Counted from the first letter of the stretch, positions 27,289 to 36,736 are shown. The stretch is 64,000 nucleotides of DNA from UBA1189 sp045612925 (GCA_045612925.1 JAZKZX010000054.1:57559-121558), one strand, 5' to 3'. Numbers and translations: made by a program. Notes: generated by a model not told the origin, from the sequence alone.

Positions 27289-28380
27289 CTATGCCAACAC
27301 CTTCTGTAAGAACTCTTGCGATTGGTCACGTAGCGCTTCCAATATGACATTGGTACCAGTATAGTCAATAGATGAATAGACCGGTGTGGCGTGCTTGTCT
27401 ACCATACGTTCCTCCAAATGTAGCGTCTCAAGTAATGATTGAGCGCGCGAATCCACCCAGTCATTTTGTCTGACAGTGTAGAAGGGACGATTAAAGACGA
27501 CCGAAAAGGCCGTGCCATGAAACGAAGTCGTAACGACACAGGCTGCATGCTTTATGACATTAACAAAGTTCTCGGGCGACACAGCCTTGTGATGCTCTTT
27601 GTGGTGTAGTGCAAACCACGAGTCTATGACTACGACCTCACCACCTATCTGCTTCGCTAAATCTGCCGCGATCCGTCGTACATTCTTATCCATGCGCACC
27701 TCATATACGGCGACATATTTTCGAGAGATCAATGGTTGCCCCACAAACTTATCCCATATCTGCGGATTTACCATAAGCGTTGGATCCAGGACTTGGGGTA
27801 TAGGTCGCGCTGATAGGGGCTGCAGCAACGCCAACAAATCGTACTCACGAACACTTATTGCATCGAGTTGGTTCAACGCATTGCACATATAGTCTCTCGC
27901 CTCATTATGTACGAGTTCGGCTCTGCCCATGCTTGCTGCATATGCGACATAGCGTCTTTTCTCTTTCGGGAAAGGGAAGTTGCAGAAGTATACATCGTCG
28001 AACCCCTCCGTGATATTAGTGTTCCATATCTGGTCGCTCCCCACCACATATCCCTCAAAAGTGGATGGTATCGTATCTCGAGTGATAATATCAGTCAGCT
28101 GTAGATGGTGTTGGCAGAATTTACGGAACGCTCTTCGCCGATAACAGCGTTTGGGGAGATGGATAAGCTCCTTGAACAAATTGATAATACCCTTCAACGG
28201 ATTGTGACAAAGGAATCTGCGAAAATAGAAGACCCGATATGGGCTTAATAGATAATCAGGACGATAGTCTATTACAGATACTTCGTGACCTTTGCTCTTG
28301 AGAAACTCCTGTGTAGCATAGCATTGCAATACCGCTCCATAGTTCTCTGCGCAGTGAAATGTTAGTATTCCTATTTTCAT
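27289..28380 (-). CDS. Polysaccharide pyruvyl transferase family protein
   Basis: 363 residues from the ATG at 28380 (MKIGILTFHCAENYGAVLQC). Features of the WcaK/CsaB/GumL family: VGSDQIWN near residue 110, AASMG, and the late TTSFHGTAFSVVFNRPF. These enzymes move pyruvate from PEP onto a sugar as a ketal, adding negative charge. The start overlaps the stop of the Fe-S protein by 4 bases (ATGA). This pairing with an F420-dehydrogenase-beta-like protein is recurrent in Bacteroidota glycan clusters (known from annotation experience; joint role unproven). Confidence 0.88.
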   Translation of the reverse strand: MKIGILTFHCAENYGAVLQCYATQEFLKSKGHEVSVIDYRPDYLLSPYRVFYFRRFLCHNPLKGIINLFKELIHLPKRCYRRRAFRKFCQHHLQLTDIITRDTIPSTFEGYVVGSDQIWNTNITEGFDDVYFCNFPFPKEKRRYVAYAASMGRAELVHNEARDYMCNALNQLDAISVREYDLLALLQPLSARPIPQVLDPTLMVNPQIWDKFVGQPLISRKYVAVYEVRMDKNVRRIAADLAKQIGGEVVVIDSWFALHHKEHHKAVSPENFVNVIKHAACVVTTSFHGTAFSVVFNRPFYTVRQNDWVDSRAQSLLETLHLEERMVDKHATPVYSSIDYTGTNVILEALRDQSQEFLQKVLA

Positions 28381-29546
28381 CGTCTTCTTGTTATTCGTTT
28401 GATACATCTCTTGAATTTCCCCATATACTTCTTTGCCTTATATCGCCATCCGATGTCGCTATATCGTTTCATGACATAGACCAAGCCCTTGTGTACATAG
28501 TCGTGTTCAAAGTCGGTGCGCTGGGGGTGAATGGTGCTCGGTTGCATCAAATTGGGTTGCATGCAGTTGTCCAACTCCGCAGGGAAGCTATTCATTCTTT
28601 CTTTCACCGACTCGAACAGTTGCCTTCCCTTCTCGGTATTGCACAGTACGAGCGAGAGCCCCTTGTTGTCGGCGTTGATGGTGGGGTTGGTCTTCTCCCA
28701 TCCCCAAAAGTCGGCAATCGTGACATCGCTTGGACGTTGTAGATTGGTATACTTGCATGCCCCGCACGAATGTCTGAACATGATGCACTTACAAAACAAG
28801 TGAGTATAGCTCTCTCTGATTTCCAGGTCGCGCTTGAGATCTGCATATCTGAAAGCCTCCTTGTGAGCTCGCCACCCACATAGCCTCTTTTCGCGGAAGT
28901 CTACATGGACGATTTCTGCTTTGGCCTTACCCTCGAGGTACTTGATATAGTCTCTCCAGATATAAGGGCTAGGCACCCCGTGACACACGATGTCTACAAG
29001 AATGAGGTTATCTCTCCACCTGCTTCCCACATAGGCGTGCAGTCCTGCCGTCTGGCAGGGAGTGCCCGAGAAGAGTACGATGAGCCCTGCTTTCAGGTCC
29101 CGTTTCACTTGACGGAGCGTGTCGCCGAGGTCACTCTGCACATACTTGCTCCCTTTGAACTCATTGCGCTGTTCCTTGGTCGTTGCGCGTTTGTGTACCA
29201 CACGGAAGTGGTCGGTATATCCAGCGCCATACACCACTCCACCTTGCTCTAATACATAGTCAGACAAGGCGATGAAGGCCGCTCCGCTACGACTGCTCTC
29301 CACCTCGCTCATCTCCTTGTGCCGGGCACCATAGGCTATGGGCTGCAGCAGGTTGAGTGATTTGTCGTAGTCGTCATGGAAGGCACACACTCTCTCACAT
29401 AGACCGCATTCTGTGCATTTGTCTGTATTGACCACAGGGTACAGAAACCCCAGCGCGTCGGGCCTCATTGCGATGGCACCATGGGCACATACCGCAGCAC
29501 AAGCGCTACATCCGCAGCAGTCGATAGGGTCGTTAATCTGTATCAT
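28377..29546 (-). CDS. Ferredoxin/coenzyme F420 dehydrogenase beta-subunit-like Fe-S protein
   Basis: 389 residues. The N-terminus has two 4Fe-4S binding patterns (Cys10/11, 13, 16, 20 and Cys44, 47, 50, 54). FrhB-type domains follow (FSGTPCQTAGLHAYV near 155; DIVCHGVPSP; then SDVTIADFWGWEK). FrhB proteins bind FAD and pass electrons, but bacteria of this order do not make F420, so the true partner may be a flavin or ferredoxin. In glycan clusters such proteins may reduce a sugar intermediate (inference). Overlaps both neighbours by 4 bases. Confidence 0.85.
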   Translation of the reverse strand: MIQINDPIDCCGCSACAAVCAHGAIAMRPDALGFLYPVVNTDKCTECGLCERVCAFHDDYDKSLNLLQPIAYGARHKEMSEVESSRSGAAFIALSDYVLEQGGVVYGAGYTDHFRVVHKRATTKEQRNEFKGSKYVQSDLGDTLRQVKRDLKAGLIVLFSGTPCQTAGLHAYVGSRWRDNLILVDIVCHGVPSPYIWRDYIKYLEGKAKAEIVHVDFREKRLCGWRAHKEAFRYADLKRDLEIRESYTHLFCKCIMFRHSCGACKYTNLQRPSDVTIADFWGWEKTNPTINADNKGLSLVLCNTEKGRQLFESVKERMNSFPAELDNCMQPNLMQPSTIHPQRTDFEHDYVHKGLVYVMKRYSDIGWRYKAKKYMGKFKRCIKRITRRR

Positions 29547-31087
29547 GCCTTGAGGATTTTATTCTTTGCGGCTATCAGCTTGGCGCTGATCATCTTACGT
29601 TCCCTGCTATTGCATCCGATGAAGAGTATGGATAGGGTGGTGCAGCCTACGCAGCATGCGCTATTGAGCAGGAGGTCAACGAACGTCCCCGACTGGAAGG
29701 CGAAGCACACGGCAGGCACCGCGCTAGCGATGAGTGTGACGGCTATCACGTTGAAGTACACCTCGCGCAGGAATGCACGCACCGACAGCCCGATCATCCC
29801 GCGTAGCATGATGAGGCGGGCCATCTCACAGCAGACAGATAGTCCTATAGCCACAACATATACCATCTCGGGTGCTCCTCCGCAGCGGAGTGCCACATAA
29901 GCGAGGGGTAGGTTGAGCAGCTGTATGCCACCTACTACGAGCTGATAGTTGCGTATCCGCCCTGTTGCCAACATGGCCGTAACCAAGGGATTGGCCAGCG
30001 ACTCGCTCAACGCAAAGATCAGCACCAGCTGTACGAAGGGGGCCGTATGTGCCGGCACATCGACAAGCCATAACGTGAGAATGTAGTCAGCATTAATGAT
30101 GACGGGCAGCGCCAGCAATAATAATATATAATAGGAGAAACGGGCTCCTCGGAAGATGAGCGACATCATGTAGCTATGCTCACCGCTGGCATACGACTTG
30201 GTGATCTGCGGGTTCAGCGCCGTCATGAAGTTCTGCACGAAGCTCTGTATGGCAGTACTTATCTGTATGGCAAATCCCCGGGCAGCATTCACCGCAGGAC
30301 CTCCACCGAGGATGTTGATGATAATATTGCCTCCCTGGTCGCGCAACACGGCCGATGAGGCCCCGATGAAATTCCATCCGGCAAAGCTGGCCATCTCCCT
30401 GAGCAGGGGCTTGTCGTACATGAACCGATAGCTGCACTCTTCGAATCGCTGCTTGCAGTAGATGCCATAGATTAGTCTGACGACGACCGCTATCGTCATC
30501 AGCAAGAGCGCATAGATGACCAGTCGGTCGGCCCGTGTCGTACTGATGACATAGGCTACCAGCAGCTTTGACAGTGCCTCAAAGATTCCGATATAGGCAA
30601 AGGTCGACATCCTCTCATGGGCGATGATAGAGGCATTGTACGGGACGCTTACCAGCCCGATGACGAAGGTGATGATAGAGAACTGATACACCCAGTGGGC
30701 TGCCGCAAGGCGTTCAGGGGGGATCTCCATCTCATGGTTCAAAAACCATAGCCCCACGGTCTCTGCCAGTAATACCACGACGGTGGCGAGGATCAGCTGC
30801 ACGGTCACTGCTGTAGAGAATACTCTCTTCAGTTTGCCTATGTCGCCACGTCCCAGCTCGAAGGTGATAAATCGGCTGATAGCGCTCGAGAGCGACCCGC
30901 TCAACATGCTGAACATGGCTACCGAGCTACCCACGACATTGTAGACACCATAGTCGACGACACCCAAGGCATGTAGTACCACACGGGATGTGTAGAACGA
31001 CACGAGCATCGTGAACAATGTCCGCGCATACAGCATCAGCGTGTTCTTGGCTATGCGTTGGGTGTTGGAGGTGGTCATGATATCCAT
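29543..31087 (-). CDS. Lipid-linked polysaccharide flippase, Wzx/MATE-like
   Basis: 514 residues with about 12-14 hydrophobic helices and no large soluble domain. The N-terminus NTLMLYARTLFTMLVSFYTSR and the segment VVGSSVAMFSMLSGSLSSAISRF are typical of the PST/MVF group of O-unit exporters. Probably moves the undecaprenyl-linked repeat unit made by this cluster. First gene of a unit with the Fe-S protein and pyruvyltransferase (4-base overlaps). Start could be 31087 or 31078 (MTTSN). No Wzy polymerase or initiating phosphoglycosyltransferase is visible in the window. Confidence 0.85.
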   Translation of the reverse strand: MDIMTTSNTQRIAKNTLMLYARTLFTMLVSFYTSRVVLHALGVVDYGVYNVVGSSVAMFSMLSGSLSSAISRFITFELGRGDIGKLKRVFSTAVTVQLILATVVVLLAETVGLWFLNHEMEIPPERLAAAHWVYQFSIITFVIGLVSVPYNASIIAHERMSTFAYIGIFEALSKLLVAYVISTTRADRLVIYALLLMTIAVVVRLIYGIYCKQRFEECSYRFMYDKPLLREMASFAGWNFIGASSAVLRDQGGNIIINILGGGPAVNAARGFAIQISTAIQSFVQNFMTALNPQITKSYASGEHSYMMSLIFRGARFSYYILLLLALPVIINADYILTLWLVDVPAHTAPFVQLVLIFALSESLANPLVTAMLATGRIRNYQLVVGGIQLLNLPLAYVALRCGGAPEMVYVVAIGLSVCCEMARLIMLRGMIGLSVRAFLREVYFNVIAVTLIASAVPAVCFAFQSGTFVDLLLNSACCVGCTTLSILFIGCNSRERKMISAKLIAAKNKILKA

Positions 31088-31132
31088 TCTCTGCGGGTTT
31101 CTCTACGCCAATGTAGACGCATCATTATAGTG

Positions 31133-31189
31133 AAACTGCAATACCATGGGCATAGATACTTGAGTCTCTACACGCTGATATTGCAGTTT
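31133..31189 (-). terminator. Inverted repeat after metG
   Basis: Perfect 11-bp arms AAACTGCAATA (31133-31143) and TATTGCAGTTT (31179-31189) around a 35-base loop, between the metG stop (31201) and the flippase start. It may end the metG transcript, but the loop is long and there is no proper T-run. Confidence 0.4.
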
Positions 31190-31200
31190 TGTTTATGGAT

Positions 31201-33261
31201 TTATCCTACCTGGCTGCCGGGCTTCACCTCGCGGAGAAGTGAGGTCACGGCAAGTGAACCATCGTAGTCTACGGCACTGAGTATCATACCTTCGCTCACG
31301 AGGCCGTTCTTGAACTGGCGGGGAGCAAAGTTGGCGATGAAGAGCACCTGTTTGCCTACGAGCTCCTCGGGGGCATAGTGCTCGGCGATACCGCTCACGA
31401 TGGTGCGGTCGGCAAGGCCGTCGGCAATCTTGAACTTGAGGAGTTTTTTCATCTTGGGCACGCGCTCACACTCGAGTACGGTACCTACGCGGATGTCGAG
31501 TTTCCCCCAGTCCTCAAACGATACGAGGGGCTTCACGGGCTCGGCCTTGTAGTTGGCAGCCTCGTTGGCCTTCTTGATATCTTCGAGGCGCTGCATCTGT
31601 GCATCGATGGCACTGTCCTCAATCTTCTCGAAGAGGAGCTCTGCCTTGCCCAGCTCGTGACCTGCGGTGAGGAGGTCGGTACGACCCAGCTGCTCCCACT
31701 CGAAAGTTTCCATGCCCAGCATGCCGCGCAGCTTCTCGCTACTGAAGGGGAGGAATGGCTCGAAGGCAATGGCGAGGTTAGCAGCCAACTGCAGGGAGAG
31801 GTTGAGGATAGTGCCTACGCGCTCCATGTCGGTCTTGGCCAGCTTCCAGGGCTCGGTGTCGGCAAGGTACTTGTTGCCGATGCGGGCAAGGTTCATGGCC
31901 TCCTTCTGTGCCTCGCGGAACTTGAAGGTGTCGAGTAGCTTCTCCACCTCGGCCTTCACGTCCATAAACTCGGCGATGGTAGCCTTGTCATAGTCGGTGA
32001 GCTCGCCACAGGCGGGCACCTTGCCGTCGAAGTACTTGTGAGTGAGCACGAGGGCGCGATTGACGAAGTTACCGTACACGGCCACGAGCTCATTATTGTT
32101 GCGTGCCTGGAAGTCCTTCCAGGTGAAGTTATTGTCCTTGGTCTCAGGCGCATTGGCGGTGAGCACATAGCGCAACACGTCCTGTTTGCCGGGGAAGTCC
32201 ACGAGATACTCGTGCAACCACACCGCCCAGTTGCGTGAAGTAGAGATCTTGTCGTCCTCGAGGTTGAGGAACTCGTTGCTCGGCACATTGTCGGGCATCA
32301 CATAGCCGCCATGGGCCTTCATCATGGTGGGGAAGATGATGCAGTGGAACACGATGTTGTCCTTACCGATGAAGTGGAGCAGGCGTGTCTCCTCATCCTG
32401 CCACCATTTCTCCCATGAGCCCCACTTTTCAGGCTCCTTGTCGCACAGTTCCTTGGTGTTGGATACATAGCCGATGGGCGCGTCAAACCACACATAGAGC
32501 ACCTTGCCGTCGGCACCCTCCACGGGCACGGGGATACCCCAGTCGAGGTCGCGGGTCATGGCGCGGGGCTGCAGGTCCATGTCGAGCCACGACTTGCACT
32601 GGCCATATACGTTGGGACGCCACTCCTTGTGGCCTTCGAGGATCCACTCCTTCAACCACTGCTGATACTCGTTGAGCGGCAGGTACCAGTTCTTGGTCTC
32701 CTTGAGCACGGGAGTCTCGCCCGTCTCCTTCGAGCGGGGGTTGATGAGTTCGGTAGGTTCAAGGGCACGTCCGCAACCCTCTTCGCACTGATTGCCATAG
32801 GCCTGCTTGTGGCAGTAGGGGCACTCGCCCACCACGTCGCGGTCGGTAAGGAACTTCTCGGTCTTCTCATCGTAGAACTGCTTGGTAGACTGCTCCACCA
32901 GCTTGCCCTCGTCGTAGAGCTTGCGGAAGAAGTCAGAGGCAAACTTATGATGCACATCCGAGGTGGTGCGGCTATATACATCGAACGAGATACCAAACTC
33001 CTTGAAGCTATTCTTGATGATATTGTGGTAGCGGTCCACCACATCCTGCGGAGTGATACCCTCCTTGCGGGCACGTTGTGTAACGGGCACGCCGTGCTCG
33101 TCAGAACCACCCACGAAGAGCACCTCCTCGCCCTTGAGGCGGAGGTAACGGACATAGATGTCGGCAGGCACATACACACCTGCCAAGTGACCAATATGTA
33201 CAGGACCGTTGGCATAGGGAAGTGCCGAAGTGACGGTCGTTCTCTTGAATTTCTTTTCCAT
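31201..33261 (-). CDS. metG: Methionyl-tRNA synthetase
   Basis: Class I synthetase charging tRNA-Met. 686 residues: HIGH-type motif in PYANGPVHIGHLAG; zinc knuckle CPYCHKQAYGNQCEEGC near 145; KMSKS counterpart DDKISTSRNW; anticodon domain; and a C-terminal EMAP/Trbp111-type tRNA-binding domain (LDIRVGTVLECERVPKMKKL to the end), used for dimerisation. Length is as expected for the Bacteroidota form with the C-terminal domain. Own -7 element TAACTTTG at 33296-33289. Confidence 0.97.
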   Translation of the reverse strand: MEKKFKRTTVTSALPYANGPVHIGHLAGVYVPADIYVRYLRLKGEEVLFVGGSDEHGVPVTQRARKEGITPQDVVDRYHNIIKNSFKEFGISFDVYSRTTSDVHHKFASDFFRKLYDEGKLVEQSTKQFYDEKTEKFLTDRDVVGECPYCHKQAYGNQCEEGCGRALEPTELINPRSKETGETPVLKETKNWYLPLNEYQQWLKEWILEGHKEWRPNVYGQCKSWLDMDLQPRAMTRDLDWGIPVPVEGADGKVLYVWFDAPIGYVSNTKELCDKEPEKWGSWEKWWQDEETRLLHFIGKDNIVFHCIIFPTMMKAHGGYVMPDNVPSNEFLNLEDDKISTSRNWAVWLHEYLVDFPGKQDVLRYVLTANAPETKDNNFTWKDFQARNNNELVAVYGNFVNRALVLTHKYFDGKVPACGELTDYDKATIAEFMDVKAEVEKLLDTFKFREAQKEAMNLARIGNKYLADTEPWKLAKTDMERVGTILNLSLQLAANLAIAFEPFLPFSSEKLRGMLGMETFEWEQLGRTDLLTAGHELGKAELLFEKIEDSAIDAQMQRLEDIKKANEAANYKAEPVKPLVSFEDWGKLDIRVGTVLECERVPKMKKLLKFKIADGLADRTIVSGIAEHYAPEELVGKQVLFIANFAPRQFKNGLVSEGMILSAVDYDGSLAVTSLLREVKPGSQVG

Positions 33262-33288
33262 ATACTTGTATTATTATTATCTAATCGG

Positions 33289-33296
33289 CAAAGTTA
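33289..33296 (-). promoter_or_regulatory. -7 element for metG
   Basis: TAACTTTG on the complement, 27 bases before the start codon. -33 region not recognisable. Confidence 0.5.
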
Positions 33297-33364
33297 CAAA
33301 AAACCTCTGAGGTGAAGAAATTTTTAGCATTTTTACTTTCTGTTTATTCGCTCTATCCTTTTGC

Positions 33365-33430
33365 CAGTCCAAAGCCGTCTGGACTCGAGTTCAGTAGGTG
33401 TTGGACTGCAGTCCAGACGGCTCTGGACTG
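33365..33430. repeat. Long inverted repeat after the DUF6078 gene
   Basis: Two 21-base arms (33365-33385 and 33410-33430), 20 of 21 positions paired, core AGCCGTCTGGACT, with a 24-base loop that itself repeats GGACTGCAG-like bits. It lies between the DUF6078 stop and the metG promoter. No T-run follows, so a plain intrinsic terminator is not well supported. Confidence 0.6.
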
Positions 33431-33440
33431 ACAGGAGTCT

Positions 33441-33872
33441 TTAGTCGATCCAATTGTAGCGTTCTTCGTAGGCATCGAACTCCAGGTCGGAGAGTCCAAG
33501 GTCGTTTAAGACGGCGCGAATGTAGGCTATATCTGCAGGAGTGCATAGCATCGTACCGCGGCGATGCTCGAAGTAGGATGTGCGCGAGAAGTGCTTCATC
33601 AGTCTTTCGCTAAACTTGGCGTACTGCGCAGGGAGCATTTGTGCTTGCATACCGCGGAATCCGCGAGCATAGGTTACAGGAGTCGCTGAGCGAAAGTGGC
33701 GGCAAGTCTCGCCAGAGGTGGTACACTTGGGGTTGACGATATGGATATGCTCCTCGTTGGCAGGTAAGGCCTTCCACGCCATATGGCGGAGGCATTGCTC
33801 GGCCAAGGGGCAAGCATCGTCAATGCACAAAGAGAACATCTGTGGCACTTGGGTGTAGTCGATAGTATTCAT
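33441..33872 (-). CDS. DUF6078 family protein, cysteine-rich
   Basis: 143 residues from ATG 33872 (MNTIDYTQVPQMFSLC); an in-frame ATG 27 bases earlier is less likely. N-terminal half carries two cysteine pairs, CIDDACPLAEQC and CTTSGETC, resembling a small metal or Fe-S site; the C-terminal half is helical (LNDLGLSDLEFDAYEERYNWID). Matches a Bacteroidales family of unknown function that I recognise as DUF6078. No signal peptide, so probably cytoplasmic. Stands alone between two larger genes. Confidence 0.7.
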   Translation of the reverse strand: MNTIDYTQVPQMFSLCIDDACPLAEQCLRHMAWKALPANEEHIHIVNPKCTTSGETCRHFRSATPVTYARGFRGMQAQMLPAQYAKFSERLMKHFSRTSYFEHRRGTMLCTPADIAYIRAVLNDLGLSDLEFDAYEERYNWID

Positions 33873-33899
33873 CGCGGTGTGGTATCTTAATGACACCAT

Positions 33900-33931
33900 A
33901 AAGATACGAAGAAATATTTGAAAAGCAAGCG
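33900..33931. repeat. Truncated copy of the promoter-proximal repeat
   Basis: AAAGATACGAA then GAAATATTTGAAAAGCAAGCG: matches the left end and part of the centre of copy 1, with the rest missing. Also just upstream of a minus-strand start codon (33872). Confidence 0.4.
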
Positions 33932-33940
33932 TTTTTGGTT

Positions 33941-36679
33941 CTATTGCTCTTTTCTGATGGTCACTAGGTCCCCAAACGAGGTGATGCCCTCGGCTTGTAC
34001 GGCGATGCGCTTGGTGCGGGCATTGTTGTAGAACTTCAGGGAGAATCGCCCTTGGTGGTCGGTCTCCACGCGAGGATTCCAGTAAAGTGTGCGACGATAG
34101 TCTGCCGTGTCGGGCAGGGCCGTTTCCGAATAGTCGCGATGGTAATAGCTGATGGCTTGGCTATAGCCCTTGAAGCTCGTGTAGCGAGTGCCGTCTTTCA
34201 TGTCATAGGGCGGTTCTTTTGGACTTCTCTCTATGGGGAAATATATGGTGTGTGCCCACAGCAACCGGCGATGGTCGGTATCTTGATCTTGCTTGACGGG
34301 ACACTGCTCGCGTGACACGAGATTGCTGTATATGCGAATCTCTTTGGGAAGTTGGTAGAAGTTGAGGTAATAGCCATCTCTTATGTACTCTCCATTTGAG
34401 AGTGATCGGGTAGGCTTGGGGAACACAGTGTCACTCGGAGTTTCTTGCATCATATATTTGTCATACCATTTGTAGGTGAGGCTATCTTTTGTAGCATTGT
34501 TATGCCATAGGAATACATAACGCAACTCGTCGGGTATGCGTGCTCGATTTAATGTATAAGGTGCTACGGGGTCATAAAATCCCTTTAGTGGAGGAGGATT
34601 GGTGAGCGCGTGCAGGCCGCGGTCGATAATGGTGTTGTACTCTTTGATAAAGTCGATAACTATATCGGGATGGTCGTAGTGTATTTCAAGCTTCTGCTTG
34701 TTGCGCTTCTTGATGGTGACCTCATCGATGAGTCCTTCCATGGCAAAGTCTACGTTCTCCAACACCTGCAGCTCGTAGTCGTCCTCGGGCGAATGGCACG
34801 CGTAATAGTTGTAAGGCGTGGGCGCAGGTGAAAAAGCGCAATGCAGCGATGGGAATATGTAGCGATACTTACCGTTAACTCCCTTCTTGTCCAAACCATC
34901 GGGTTTCCATATTTCTATGGTAAGCCCCGCTTCGCCAATGAAGTGACGGGGGATATCGAAGCTGAACTCCCCCTTTTCGTTGGCTTGTATAGTGTCTCGG
35001 TAGTCGACCTGCTCTGACTTCAGTTCAATCGCCACCCATGGATTCTTTATGCGTTTGTATGCATCGGCTTGATGCCTGTACTCCTCTTCTGCATATTGGT
35101 CAGCTACATAACCATCAATGACATATCCCTTTTCGGGGGTGTAGCGTGGTTTCACCTTTGTGCCTTCGGCCATTGTCGTCCAATCGTAGCGTCGCCAGCC
35201 TTGGGTGAGCATCAGCAAGTCGATGTCTGCGTGCATGGCGCGTACCGTAGTATGGGAGAAGTAACTATCAACGTCTTTGATAAATCCCTTGAGGTCCGAG
35301 GTGAGTAGCAGCTCGGTGCGTATGTCGCGCTTGTCAAACGTGGGTGCGTCTTCATCGGCATCGGTGACGCTGACCGAGAGGAAGCCTCGCGTACCCCCTC
35401 CCCACGATGTCCGTATCTGCATATCCACATCAACCTCTTCAAAGGGATGGAGCGAGTCGGTGGGCAGCTCCACGTGTAAGGTGGGCGCAGTGGTGGGTGG
35501 CTGCACGAAGAACAGTCGGTCGGCCAGCACTAACCCGTCGGCATTGAATAGGGTGAATTGGTTCACACCCGGGTGCAAGACCTCCTTGCCCAGTTTCATG
35601 CGGACGCGATTGCCTTGGCCCAAGGTGATAGTGTCGAAGGCGGTGAGTGCCCCGCGGCATTGCAGGCTCCAGCCAAGCAGCTCGCTAGCTTGTGAAGGAG
35701 ATGCGGAAAGCATCACCTCGTAGCCAGCATAGTCTGTCGTGGGCTTCATGTTCAACACGTAGCCCTCGTCCAATGCGGCCGGTAGTTCGTAGGTGTAAAC
35801 CTTACCCTTATACTCCACCTGCGCCTTGATGGGCTTGTCGTCTTCTGGAGTCATCTGTACTAATGCACGTCCACGATGCCCTGTGGCGAAGGTGCCTATT
35901 TGCTTGTCTTTATAGAACAGCGTGCCTGTAACCTTCTTCTCACGTCCCCATTGGTCGTTGGCCTCGATGGCAACAACGGAAGGAACTCCTACCACAAGGT
36001 GCCCTCCCTCGGGGTAGAAGCGTACCTCGAGGTCATCCTTGCGCAGCTTTGGGTCAGTCTCGTCGGGAATGGCCAATTTGGTGTGGATGGGGTAGTACTC
36101 AAACTCGCGCTTGTATTGTCCGGCAGTGTCGGGGCGACTATATACGGGTACCGTGCGGGAAAACAGGCAATGATTGATGTCGGGCACCAAATCCTGTCGC
36201 GCCTTCTTCTCGGACAGCAAACTCTGGACTCGCTCATATTTGTCCATAAAGTCGAAGAGGGTGAGGCTCTCGTTGCCGAAGTTGATCATATTGCGCGTAT
36301 AGGCACGCACTTCGTAGTAGCCGGTGTAGTAGTTGTCCTTCAAGATGAACCCTCCGTGGCACTGCCCATTCTCCATACGTAGCTTCTTGGTCTCCATCTC
36401 CACGCCCTTGTCATTGAGCAGCTCCACGTAGAGGACCTTGCTCACATCCGTCAGTCGCAGCGTGGTGGCATTCATCACATAAGCCTTGAACCAGATGGTG
36501 TCACCGATGAAATAGCTCCGATTGTCGAGATGGAGATAAGTCTTCTCTTGCGGATAGGCCTGATTGAAGGCATATATGTTTCTTAAATAATCCTGTATAC
36601 GCACCACGGCACTGTCGGTCTGCCCAAAAGCAAGCAATGTGCTACAAATAAAAGTTATCGCAAGTAATATTCGCTTCAT
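33941..36679 (-). CDS. MG2-like (macroglobulin-type) exported surface protein
   Basis: 912 residues from ATG 36679 (MKRILLAITFICSTLLAFGQ signal peptide). The longer in-frame ATG at 36850 is excluded because the promoter at 36707-36736 lies inside that stretch. Residues 35-140 form an MG2-type beta domain (EKTYLHLDNRSYFIGDTIWFKAYV), followed by further Ig-like domains and a carboxypeptidase-regulatory-like segment; the C-terminus (FSLKFYNNARTKRIAVQAEGI) is a final beta domain. This layout is widespread in Bacteroidota, often annotated as TonB-plug or carboxypeptidase-like protein; no protease site or thioester motif (GCGEQ) was seen. Function unknown. Confidence 0.75.
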   Translation of the reverse strand: MKRILLAITFICSTLLAFGQTDSAVVRIQDYLRNIYAFNQAYPQEKTYLHLDNRSYFIGDTIWFKAYVMNATTLRLTDVSKVLYVELLNDKGVEMETKKLRMENGQCHGGFILKDNYYTGYYEVRAYTRNMINFGNESLTLFDFMDKYERVQSLLSEKKARQDLVPDINHCLFSRTVPVYSRPDTAGQYKREFEYYPIHTKLAIPDETDPKLRKDDLEVRFYPEGGHLVVGVPSVVAIEANDQWGREKKVTGTLFYKDKQIGTFATGHRGRALVQMTPEDDKPIKAQVEYKGKVYTYELPAALDEGYVLNMKPTTDYAGYEVMLSASPSQASELLGWSLQCRGALTAFDTITLGQGNRVRMKLGKEVLHPGVNQFTLFNADGLVLADRLFFVQPPTTAPTLHVELPTDSLHPFEEVDVDMQIRTSWGGGTRGFLSVSVTDADEDAPTFDKRDIRTELLLTSDLKGFIKDVDSYFSHTTVRAMHADIDLLMLTQGWRRYDWTTMAEGTKVKPRYTPEKGYVIDGYVADQYAEEEYRHQADAYKRIKNPWVAIELKSEQVDYRDTIQANEKGEFSFDIPRHFIGEAGLTIEIWKPDGLDKKGVNGKYRYIFPSLHCAFSPAPTPYNYYACHSPEDDYELQVLENVDFAMEGLIDEVTIKKRNKQKLEIHYDHPDIVIDFIKEYNTIIDRGLHALTNPPPLKGFYDPVAPYTLNRARIPDELRYVFLWHNNATKDSLTYKWYDKYMMQETPSDTVFPKPTRSLSNGEYIRDGYYLNFYQLPKEIRIYSNLVSREQCPVKQDQDTDHRRLLWAHTIYFPIERSPKEPPYDMKDGTRYTSFKGYSQAISYYHRDYSETALPDTADYRRTLYWNPRVETDHQGRFSLKFYNNARTKRIAVQAEGITSFGDLVTIRKEQ

Positions 36680-36706
36680 GTCCCACAACGTTACCGAGAT
36701 TTGAGA

Positions 36707-36736
36707 CAAAGTTACAACTTCTTGTCGATAAGGCAA
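36707..36736 (-). promoter_or_regulatory. Promoter of the MG2-like gene
   Basis: Complement: TTG (36736-36734), 19-base spacer, TAACTTTG (36714-36707), 27 bases before the ATG at 36679. Confidence 0.65.
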
